Shown piece by piece: positions 40,124 to 48,443 of a stretch of 48,443 bases of DNA; positions within the stretch are counted from its first letter, which is position 1; every line of letters starts with the position of its first letter. Below the pieces are notes generated by a model that saw only the letters and a program-made list of their open reading frames with translations, did no database searches and was not told the origin of the DNA. The position numbers and the translations under genes were made by a program. Source of the stretch: Zygnema cylindricum (taxonomy: Eukaryota > Streptophyta > Zygnematophyceae > Zygnematales > Zygnemataceae). Location: positions 137,264 through 185,706 of the forward strand of contig JBBHKE010001162.1 of the NCBI GenBank assembly GCA_037447655.1. Reading direction: 5' to 3'.

Positions 40124-41155
40124 TGTAGAAATAAAAGGTTATTTTAGTATTTTCTAGGTTTTGTAAAATGCAGAAAAGAAGCAGAGGCAGTCTGCCTCTA
40201 ACTCCTCTCTCTAGCTCCCACAATTGTCGTGGTCACTGAAAGATGGAAAGTAGATAGAGCCATGGCCGCCTATGCTATCCCGACGGAGACACATATTAGG
40301 TTGGTAGATTTTACCAAAATGAACTTGGCGGACCCAGGATTTGAAACTTGTACCTACCGTTCGTCAAGGATGCCGGTAGCCGGTAGCCTTAGCCATCTAG
40401 TCTAAACCGGAGATATATGATATACGGTTTGATAGTTATTTAAATGGTAACAAGTAGGTTATTTCATTCAACGGGATATTTAGACATAGATACTGTTTGT
40501 AATGTACGGCGTACGGAAAATCCGAAACGTATATCGCGCATTTTGTTTCGAAGGCGAAACAAATATTGCGCAGGTATTTATGACGGCCACGATTCTAATC
40601 CGGCTTAATTGGACGCCCACGAAGCATGCCGAGATCGCGGAATGGGTTTTCGGCGGTTTGCGGATGACATCATTTCAATCGCCACGTGGCGCATTCACAT
40701 TGGATTATGGCATCTCCGGGAATTCCAGGAACAAATCAAAAATGACATGTGTCGACTTGTTGGCCAAGTCCTACAATGGTCGTACAGAAAGTACACCGGC
40801 ACCTGTACTTTTATGTACAATACACTATTATGATTGGTGCCGTACTTTAGAAGAAAGAGTTTTAGAGAGAGATAGGACATAGAAAAATTTTATAGAATGG
40901 ACCCTCTTTCCCAGAGAGCTTCTACACAAAAGGTCAACTTTGACCCTTCATAACTTACTGCTCAAGGGAGAAAATTCATAGATTCTTTTTGCTATCAACT
41001 CAGGGTAGTCTTCCCTTCACATGGGTGAAGATAATTAGAGTTTTTGTCTGCCAGGGTAGTATTAATTATTGCTGAAACACAAAAGGGTCAGGGTTATCCT
41101 ACAGGCTTTGTGTGAGCTGCCTACTCTGAGGTCCTATGGAGGTCTCAGAGTTGCA
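40124..41155 (+). mobile_element. Copia 3' LTR, 1032 bp
   Basis: TGTAGAAATAAAAGG ... GAGTTGCA. Antisense tRNA-like block 40326-40410; G-box GCCACGTGGC 40681-40690; GTAC cores 40782, 40791, 40805 and 40815; GGTCAACTTTGACC (about 40938-40951); gag ATG at 41136, 20 nt before the end. It abuts gag sequence of an oppositely oriented element at 41156. Confidence 0.88.
40326..40410 (-). repeat. tRNA-like block antisense within LTR
   Basis: Minus strand: TAGACTAGATGGCTAAGGCT as the A-box region and AGTTTCAAATCCTGG as the B-box region with a long middle, like class II (Leu/Ser) tRNAs. Related to 42053-42141. Confidence 0.5.
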
Positions 41156-41344
41156 ACCTGGTCCTTACAAACCCTTGAGCGAAACCCATGTTGGATGGAC
41201 GTCTCACTCCTCCATTCACTATCCCCCAAAATATTTTCTCACATAGAGCTCCTATCATCATACTTTCCCATTATATGAAGCTAGTTTCATAAAAGATGGG
41301 CATTCTAGATGTGGGCCCATAATCTGTAACTCTGACACCTCCAT
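41156..41344 (-). pseudogene. Copia gag start fragment
   Basis: Minus strand from the LTR-internal ATG at 41344: MEVSELQ, then Ile-Met-Gly-Pro from the primer-binding site, and, with frame changes, ALCEKIFWGIVNG-like residues. It is cut at 41156 by the end of the plus-strand LTR, so the plus element landed in this gag or the two were joined by deletion. Confidence 0.7.
41310..41324 (-). other. Primer-binding site, one-base variants
   Basis: GATTATGGGCCCACA on the minus strand directly after the LTR end; differs from GGTTATGGGCCCACC at the second and last positions. Confidence 0.7.
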
Positions 41345-42340
41345 TGGTCCTCATAGTAGACAGCCCACATAAAGGTTGTAGGATAACCCTGACCCCTTTG
41401 TGTTTTACCAAAAATAACGGTCACCCTAACAGACAATAACTCTAACCACTTTCACCCCTATGAAGAGAAAACTTCGCTTAGTTGGTAGTAAAAAGAATCT
41501 TCGAATTTGCTCCCTGGAGCAATTAATTATAAAGGGTCAAATATGACCTATTTGCACAAAAGCATTGTGGGAGAGAGGTTGCCTACCTCAAATTTTACTA
41601 AATCTAAAACCCCTCTCTAATCCCTCTACTACTAATGTACGGCACCAATCAAAAGAATCTGTCGTAGAGAAAGGTAGTGGTGTCGAAGTACTTTCTGTAC
41701 GGCCATTGTACGGCATGGCCAAAGAGGTGACGCCTGCCATATCCTGACTCGCTCTAAAATTCTACGGAGATGCTCCAAGAGAATGAGATATTGCCACGTG
41801 TCCCTTGGTATGGTGGCGACCGAAAACTGCCAAAAAGTCCACTTGATATCGGCTGTTATCGCGGTCGTCTGATTAGAACTGGCTTTTAACTACTTCCGTC
41901 AAAACAAATGTGCGATATTTTTATTTCGTGTGGTACTTTAATCCGTACTATACATAACCAATTCAATGTTCTACGAATCCGTTCATTTTGTTAAAAGAAA
42001 TTCCTAACTTATTTTTGTTAAGGTAGTTATCGTACCCTGTATATCTCAGCACTAGTCCTAGACTATAGGACAAAGCTAACGCTACTTTAACATACGGCAG
42101 GTAGTAAGATCAAATCCTGGATCCGTCAATCTTTTTGGTAAATCTTCTTAAGGTCGATTGTCTGTCTCTCTAGGAAGCTTAGGCAGCCATGGCTCTAACT
42201 CCCTTTCTAGCTTTCAGTGACTAAGACAAGTGTGGGAGCTTGAGAGAGGAGTTATAGGCTGACTGCCTTTGCTATTTTCCTTTATTTATTTTACAAGTTT
42301 TAAATCTAAAAACTACCAAAAGAAAACATTAATTTCCACA
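41325..42340 (-). mobile_element. Copia 5' LTR, 1016 bp, minus strand
   Basis: TGTGGAAATTAATG at 42340 to CA at 41325. tRNA-like block 42053-42141, CACGTG 41795-41800, GTAC cores 41637, 41688, 41697 and 41708, GGTCATATTTGACC-like pair near 41537-41552, gag ATG at 41344. Its outer end abuts the gag of a plus-strand copia relic (42341). With the LTR at 40124-41155 it forms an inverted pair. Confidence 0.88.
42053..42141 (+). repeat. tRNA-like block antisense within LTR
   Basis: Plus strand: CTAGACTATAGGACAAAGCT as the A-box region, AGATCAAATCCTGG as the B-box region, followed by ATCCGTC as in 40326-40410. Confidence 0.45.
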
Positions 42341-44140
42341 CTAATTACTTAACCGGGTTATTTATAGACTTAGGGAGTGTCCGGAAAAGTGAGACCAAGA
42401 AAGAAAAGGTGAATTACTCTATTAATGAAACTTCCACATGATTATGAAAACATTGTTAACATGGTTCAGGAATAGCCAAAACATCGATGGATCTGAAACT
42501 CCGTTGATGGAATTATTTTGGTTCGACAAAGTACAATTGAGATTCGAAGAGGAGGGAAGCATTGGTTGTTGGAATTAACTGGAGGGATAAGGATTCTCGT
42601 ACACCTTATGGCAACTTTGGTGGAGGAGGTAGAGGAAAACAATCGGACAAATCTGGATCAAGGCCTCTAAAGGGCCTTTGTCATTTTTATAAGAAGCCGG
42701 GACATTACATGGCGGAATGTACTAAATTGACAGAGTTGAGATTGAAGGAGGGGCAGATCGGTAAATAAGAGGCAGGAAAGAAGAAGGCATTTGTGGCAAC
42801 CGAAGTCATGGGAGAGGATTCTGTTGAGGACGATAGAGAACTTCTCCTAAACAAGCAGCTTGAGGTGAAAGGTGAGCTGGAGATTCCAAGGAGGCAAAAG
42901 TGTGCTTTCGGTGGAGTAAAAAACACTCATGAAGAAGGATGGATTATTGATTCAGGTGCCTCTATGCATATGTGTAGAGAAAAACAATTGTTTACCAAAA
43001 TGAGAAAGATCCCTACTGTAGAGATAGAGTTTGGCGATGGGAGAATAGTAACCACTAGTTTAGTGGGATATGTGGATCTGAAAGTCCTAGTTGATGGTAA
43101 GACATATATAATCAGTTTCTTTGATGTTATTTTCATTCCAGAGTTGAACAAAAATCTTATCTCTACGTCGGTCTTATATGATGAGGGTTTTGAGACTACT
43201 ACTAAAAAATGAGTCTTTGTTGCTAGCTATGAGAATGAAGTGTAATTCACAGCTGAAAATGGTAACTAATGAATGTTTAGGTTGAATTTGAGTAATGGAA
43301 AGATAGGGGTTTACTATGCTAGTGTAAGTGACTTAATGATTTGGCATAAAAGATTGGGGTATGTGCATCTAGATAGATTGAAAGAAATGAAGAAAAAGGG
43401 AGTAGTTTAGGGGACTCATTTTGGAGATAATGAGACCTTGGATGACTTTAGTGGATGTGCTCAAGGGAAGGCCCACAGATTGCCTTTCCCAAAAACCGCA
43501 ACATACAAAGGTGGAAATGTCCTAAATCTAGTTCATACTGACATATAGGGACCGACGAAAGTGCCATCAATTAAAGGGAAAAGATTTATGCTTAGTATCA
43601 CTGATGATTGGTCTAGATACTCTACAGTATATTTTTTGATAAACAAATTTGAGGATTCAGCTTATATTAACGAGTATAAACCATAGATTGAAAAGCTTCA
43701 TGAGACACCTATAAAGAGAGTGAGGAGTGATTATAGGGGGGAATACACCTCTAATGAGTTTGAGGATTTTTTGAAAGAGGGAAGGGTTCAACACCAAAAG
43801 ACTGTTCCAAAGAACCAGAACAAAATGGTGTGGCCGAGAAACAAAATCGGACATTATGTGATATTCGCCTTAGTATGTTATCAGATAAAATAATAAGAAA
43901 AAACTTTTGGGAAAAACCTTCGAATTGTGCTAACTATATTAAAACTAGATTCCTAACCTCGGTATTAAAAAGACAAACACCTTATAAAAGAGGGATCGGG
44001 AGAAAACCTAATATTTCACACCTAAAGGTTTTCGAAAGTCAAGTGTTTAATCTAAATACAAAAAAATCTGATTGGAAGTTAGATGCAATGGGAAAGTCGG
44101 GATACCTATTTGGATGTGATGAAAATGTAAAGGGATATAG
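42341..44140 (+). pseudogene. Copia gag-protease-integrase relic
   Basis: Begins within gag (LLMKLPHDYENIVNMVQ and IEIRRGG in shifting frames). Zinc knuckle CHFYKKPGHYMAEC with one Cys changed to Tyr (about 42678). Protease GWIIDSGASMHMC with intact Asp (42949), FIPELNKNLISTSVL. Pre-integrase LMIWHKRLGYVHLDRL, SGCAQGKAHRLPF; integrase core HTDI followed by a stop, VRSDYRGEYTS (second Asp kept, Asn lost), MAEKQN-type Glu region, and HLKVFESQVFNL. At least eight stops or shifts. It is cut at 44140 by insertion of a minus-strand copia. Confidence 0.88.
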
Positions 44141-45203
44141 TGCAACTTAGAGACCTCCATAGGTCCTCAAAGTAGGCAGCTCACACGAAGCCTCTATGAT
44201 AACCGTGACCCCTTTATGTTTCAGCAAGAATAACTGTCACCCTCACAAACAAAAAATCTGACCGCCTTCACCGCTATGAAGGCAAGACTTCTCTAGGTCT
44301 ATAGCAAAAAGAATCTCTGAATTTGCTCCGCTGAGCAGTAAGTTATGGTTGGTAAAAAATGACCTTTTATATTTACAAGCTCTCTTAGAGAGAGGTACCT
44401 AAATATCACTTACTCTTAGTCTGCCTACTCACGATTACCTACTACTAAACCCTAGTCCAATAGGAACACTATATAGTACAAGAAGGTACAATGGTCGATG
44501 TACTTATTGTACGTCTATTGTATGACATAGTCTACAAGGTAACACCTCTCAAATTGGGAGCCATGGTTCCTCCTCCCATCTTCTCCAGTATCAAATAATG
44601 CGGCACCACGTGGCACCGCGTGAGGCTATCTCCCAATGCCGCCAAAAGCTCACTTCAGGTGGCAGCTACAATGTTGGTCGTCCGATCAAAACATATTTTA
44701 CACGGTTCAGATTCGCGTACGTGTATGAATTGTTCCTCTTCTTTAGTTTGGTGTTAATTAGCCATTGCTTTAATGTTTATATATCTTTGAAATCTGTCAC
44801 GTGTATCGTTTCGTAGTGCCCTAATGGTTTTGGCTATATAGAATTCAAAGTTTGCAGGTTTAAATCCCGACTTAGGCAACATTTTGGTAAAATATCATCT
44901 ACTTCAAAATCTGTCACTTTCTAAATATGGCGGCAGCCATGGCGTACCTTTGATCCTCACTCTCTCTCTATTTAAAGAATAACTAAAATAGAGAGGTGAA
45001 CTATTAATTACCTCTTTTAAACAACAACAACCTGTCTCTCTCTGGACAGCACAGGCAGCCATGGCTCTAGCTCCCTCCTCAACCTTTAATGACTGCGAGA
45101 AGTGTGGGAGTTGAATATAGAAGTTAGAGGCAAACTGCCTCAGCTTCTTTTCTACATTTCATTTTAGACCTAGAAAATACTAAAAGAACCATTAGTTTCT
45201 ACA
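44141..45203 (-). mobile_element. Copia 3' LTR, 1063 bp, minus strand, composite
   Basis: TGTAGAAACTAATGG at 45203 (after a polypurine tract) to CA at 44141, with the gag ATG copy at 44160. At about 45022 it contains an internal TGTTTAAAAGAGGTAATTAA, which is the start of the other LTR subfamily (compare 26809), so the LTR is a fusion of two subfamily modules. tRNA-like block 44812-44880; CACGTG 44607-44612; GTAC cores 44476, 44486, 44500 and 44509; CTATATAGT 44469-44477. Flank TATAG (44136-44140) is a candidate target duplication. Confidence 0.85.
44812..44880 (+). repeat. tRNA-like block antisense within LTR
   Basis: GTAGTGCCCTAATGGTTTTGGC as the A-box region and GCAGGTTTAAATCCCGAC as the B-box region. 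Same LTR position as 13831-13905. Confidence 0.5.
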
Positions 45204-45213
45204 CTCCCCTTAT
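45204..45213 (-). other. Polypurine tract
   Basis: ATAAGGGGAG on the minus strand just before the LTR. Confidence 0.8.
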
Positions 45214-46107
45214 TTTTTAGTCACTTTTTAATTTCAGACCACACTTCTCCTTGCAAAAAATTAGCGTCGAGGAAGGCACAAGTTTGGTCATCATGTTTGC
45301 TACCATCTCGCTATCTAGTCTATACTCTAAACTGATTTTTTTTTTCTACCTTATCTCTAACAAAGCTAAGTCTTATGTCCATGTGTTTAGCTTTAAAATG
45401 ATGTTTAGGATTGGCAGCAATAGCGATTCCTACTTGATTATCACAAAAAAAAATTTGCACACCACTCTTAAGGTGATCAAGCTCACCAAGTAAACACTTG
45501 ACCCACAACAATTCTTTTCCGCAGAGCAAGAAGCCATATACTCAGCCTCCATGGTGGACTGAGCAATAACCTTTTGTTTTTTACTACTGTAGCTACAAAC
45601 TCCATCACCCACATACAATACATATCCGGAAGTACATCTTCTCATCGGAGCATCACCATAACTGGCATCACTCCAAGTAGTGATGTCAATATTCCCTCCA
45701 CCCAAATGCAACCATAGATCCCTAATTCCTATCAAATATCTAAGGACTCTCTTAGCTGCCTCCCAATCTCTCTTAGTGGGAGCATTTGGACCTCTACTCA
45801 ACACTCCTACAGCTGCAACCAAATCCGGTCGGGTACAATTCATAAAATAGATTAGGCTTCCCACTATTTGCCCGTAAGGAATAGTCTTTATGAACTTCTG
45901 TTCTTCCGGACCTAATTCCTCGTCTAAGATTATGACTCCTTCTTCCACACTCCCATCACGTCCCTTATTCAGCTCCATTGGAGTTGTACAACTATTAGCC
46001 TTATCCATCTGAAACTTTTCCAACATATTCCCTATTTTTGAGTTAGTCTTATAATCTTTCTTTCTCGGTCTGTTTCTATTTGAATTCCCAAAAAACATCT
46101 TGCCCAC
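45214..46107 (-). pseudogene. Copia RNase H and RT connection
   Basis: Minus strand, mostly open from 46107 to 45430: YGQIVGSLIYFMNCTRPDLV, WEAAKRVLRYLIGI, TTWSDASYGDAPMRR (catalytic Asp), VCSYSSKKQKVIAQSTMEAE (Glu). A frame change near 45520 leads to CDNQVGIAIAANPKHHFKAK and MDIRLSFVRDKV. The C-terminal TKPVPSPK-type end is decayed. Better preserved than most copies here. Confidence 0.9.
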
Positions 46108-46768
46108 CCCATATCCTTCATCTCAAATATTCTTTTAAGATCAGTTTTCAGTTTATTAATTTTGTCCATTGATTTACTTAGAACAAGCAAATCATCAACA
46201 TAAATTGCAATAAAAATAATTCCATCCTCATCTTCAAAAACATATATTGAATGATCTGAGCTAATCCGAATATATCCCAGACCGGTAAGAAACTCATCAA
46301 GTTTCTTATTCCACTGTCAAGGCGCATGTTTCAAACCATAAAGAGATTTAATCAGCCGGCATACCTTACTCTCCTCTTTTTGCTCCACAAATCCTTCGTG
46401 TTGTCGCATGGAAATCTCCTCTTCTAATTCTCCATGCAAAAAGGCTATCTTGATGTCCATCTAGTGCACTCCATGTCTTTCGCTGATGCCGAACTGAGAA
46501 GTATGCAGACGGAGAGAAATCTGACGTCCGAGGCAAAGGTTTTCTCGTAGTCGATTCCCTCTTTCTGTGTGAATCCTTTAGCCACTAACCGGTTTTTGTA
46601 GCGCTCAATGGTGTTATCTGGGTTTAGTTTTAATTTGAACACCCACTTACAACTGATTGGTTTTCGATTAGGTGAAAAATCCACCAGCTTCCAAGTATTG
46701 GCTGCCATAATTAAGGCCATCTCCTCATTGATGGTTGTCTTCCACCGGTTCTTTTCTGGACAATTCAT
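46108..46768 (-). pseudogene. Copia reverse transcriptase
   Basis: Minus strand: AANTWKLVDFSPNRKPISCK, WVFKLKLNPDNTIERYKNRL, VAKGFTQKEGIDYEKTFA from 46768; a stop at about 46463 just before the palm MDIKIAFLHGELEEEI; LIKSLYGLKHAP then a stop; and the catalytic IAIYVDDLLVLSKSMDK (YVDD at 46191-46202). Catalytic Asp residues are all present; only point stops and one or two shifts disable it. Confidence 0.92.
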
Positions 46769-47359
46769 TGCCTCTCCATAAGTCTGAGGTTCATCCGGAT
46801 GAGATAGTTTTGTTACCTTGTTATTAACCTATTTTTCGTGCAACCTTTTGCTACTTCTCTTTCCTCCCTCAAAATCTGTGGCCAGAATAAATGGTTCTCG
46901 TGGGTACTTTCGAACAATCTCGGCTTCTCCCCTATCCCTCGATTCTGAATCAATTTCCACCACGTCTTCTGTTTCGGGTAGAGTTGTCTCTAGAATTTCC
47001 ACGACCGAATCCTTCTCGGTCTGATTTGTACATGTAAGAATGTCATCTTTTTTGAAACAATAATAGTTACGAAGCTCAAAGTCATCCGAATTTTTTGACT
47101 CAAATCTGATTTTTATTGACTTTGTATACTTAAAGGGATCCACAAAGTTTCCATCATCCATAACTACTAGATGCTTTACTAAGATTATATCTTCCCTTTT
47201 TAGATCATAAACTTTTTATCCTTTTACATCCTCTTCATATCCTAATTAGTACCATGGTTTTACTTTAGGATCTAGCTTCCAATTAAACTGATCTATATCT
47301 AGACTGAACACTTGACTGCCGAAAACCTTAAAGTAAGATATGTGTGGTTTCTGGCCGGT
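46769..47359 (-). pseudogene. Copia integrase C-terminus and acidic linker
   Basis: Minus strand: LKVFGSQVFSLDID, then decayed ILVKHLVVMDDGNFVDPFKY, an acidic Glu/Asp/Ser-rich linker, and REPFILATDFEGGKRSSKRL before the RT. Matches the linker of 26809-33029 in position but not in detailed sequence. Confidence 0.8.
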
Positions 47360-48225
47360 CTATCTCTCATAAAATGTTTGGCCTTTTACCGCTGAAGTAA
47401 GAACTCTATTTTTGAGGTAATTAGCACAGTTCATTACTTCGACCCAAAACCTTTTTCCTATTTTCTTATCCGATAACATACTTCTAGCACTATCACTTAG
47501 TCTTCTATTTAATCTTTCAGCTACCCCATTCTGTTCCAGGTTTTTTTGAACTATCTTTTGGTGTTGAACCCCATCTTCCCTCAAAAAATCCTCAAACTGG
47601 TTAGAGGTATACTCTCCACCATTGTCACTCCTTACTCTCTTGATTGGGGTATCATGGAGTTTTTCACTCCATGCTTTATATTGTATAAAACATTCTTGAG
47701 CTTCAGACTTATTTTTCAAAAAATACACCCTGGAATACCAAGACATATCATCAATGATAGTCATCATAAATTTCTTCCCCCATGTGAAGGCACATTGGCC
47801 GATCCCCAAATATAGGTGTGTACTAAATCTAGAATCTTTACTCCAAGATAGGTGGTTGTTTTTGGAAAGGGTAACCTGTGTGCTTTACCTTGAGCACATC
47901 CACTACAATCACTTAGATTCTCACTTTCACCGAACTGAATCCCTTCCACTACTCCCATCTTTTTCATCTCTCTTAACTTATCTAGATTCACATACCCAAG
48001 CGTCTTATGCCACAACATTATATCATGAACACCAGCATAATAAAGCTTCTTCTTTTCATTGCTTAAAATCAGCCTAAACATCCATTGGCTACCATTTTCA
48101 GCAGTAAAGTAAACTTCCTCCTTAAAACTATGAGTAAAGACTCCTTTCCTAGTGTTAGTATCACAACCCTTTTCATCTAATGCAGGTGTAGAGATGAGGT
48201 TTTTGTTCAGCTTCGGAATAAACAA
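47360..48225 (-). pseudogene. Copia integrase
   Basis: Minus strand, two long open stretches with one frame change near 47800. Pre-integrase MLWHKTLGYVNLDKL (His of LGH replaced by Tyr), SDCSGCAQGKAHRLPF; core LVHTYIWGSA (first Asp replaced by Tyr), VRSDNGGEYTSNQFEDFL (second Asp), NGVAERLNRRL (Glu), FWVEVMNCANYLKNRVL. Missing first Asp would abolish activity. Confidence 0.9.
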
Positions 48226-48443
48226 TACATCGGAGAATGTAACTATAGATGTCTTTCCTTCTACTAACACTTTCGCATTTACCGATCCTACAAGAGTAAT
48301 AGTGACTATCCTCCCATCCTCGTATTCTATCTCTACGGTGCGAATCTTTCTTATCTTAGTGAACAGGTGTTTATCCTTACACATGTGCATGGAGGCACAT
48401 GAATCTACAATCCAGCGTGCTTCACCTTTGAATTCACTGAAAG
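48226..48443 (-). pseudogene. Copia protease, cut by window edge
   Basis: Minus strand, enters from the right edge: WIVDSCASMHMCKDKHLF with catalytic Asp at 48403-48405 and the following Gly changed to Cys, RTVEIEYEDGRIVTITLVGS, LFIPKLNKNLIST. Open and in frame with the pre-integrase. gag and the 5' LTR lie beyond the window. Confidence 0.88.

Noticed and set aside
45214-48443. Active copia element
   Set aside because: Catalytic residues of protease and RT are present, but the first integrase Asp is Tyr and several stops and shifts occur.

Overview
This is a transposable-element graveyard from a large plant-type nuclear genome. No host gene, CRISPR array, operon or prokaryotic signal was found. 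The evidence is nested LTR retrotransposons (Ty1/copia and Ty3/gypsy), a hAT transposase relic, solo and truncated LTRs, tandem repeats and a long AT microsatellite, nearly all with frameshifts and premature stops. The host is probably a streptophyte (land plant or charophyte alga): G-boxes and SBP-type GTAC clusters lie in the LTRs, and the copia primer-binding site complements the plant initiator tRNA-Met as I recall it. I cannot name the species.

Layout. 1-1327: 5' end of a minus-strand copia (LTR plus gag start). 1328-3445: AT-rich non-coding DNA and a copia LTR. 3446-4372: minus-strand copia RT/RNase H relic. 4373-8092: a gag-only (TR-GAG-like) element with a long charged tail. 8093-10641: plus-strand copia LTR-gag-protease-integrase relic. 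10643-13681: internally deleted gypsy (gag joined to integrase), carrying a copia LTR (13682-14383). 14384-18981: gypsy zinc knuckles, protease, a C5 cytosine-DNA-methyltransferase domain, then RT. 18982-20176: two LTR fragments, tail to tail. 20177-23214: gypsy RT-RNase H-integrase-LTR. 23215-34380: second copy of the gag-integrase gypsy, interrupted by an almost complete copia element (26809-33029). 34381-37629: gypsy RT-integrase-PHD finger-LTR. 37630-38848: hAT transposase relic. 38849-39862: microsatellite and hairpin-rich tandem repeats. 39863-44140: copia fragments and an inverted LTR pair. 44141-48443: minus-strand copia LTR and pol.

Two element families are unusual. The gypsy family, read across its copies, encodes gag with two CCHC knuckles, aspartic protease, a C5-DNA-methyltransferase (motifs I, IV, VI, VIII and IX/X recognisable), RT, RNase H, integrase and a C-terminal PHD-type zinc finger. 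It thus paired a writer of DNA methylation with a possible reader of chromatin. The copia family has LTRs of about 0.9-1.06 kb. Each complete LTR ends exactly 20 nt after the gag start codon, and internal regions open with a primer-binding site complementary to the anticodon arm of initiator tRNA-Met, read through as gag codons. These LTRs also carry an antisense tRNA-like block with a conserved B box, a G-box and a GTAC cluster just upstream of the TATA box.

The nesting gives a relative chronology: hAT, then the gypsy at 34381-37629, then the gypsy ending at 34380, then the copia at 26809-33029. Every coding region seen is broken, so the window shows what the families once encoded rather than active genes.
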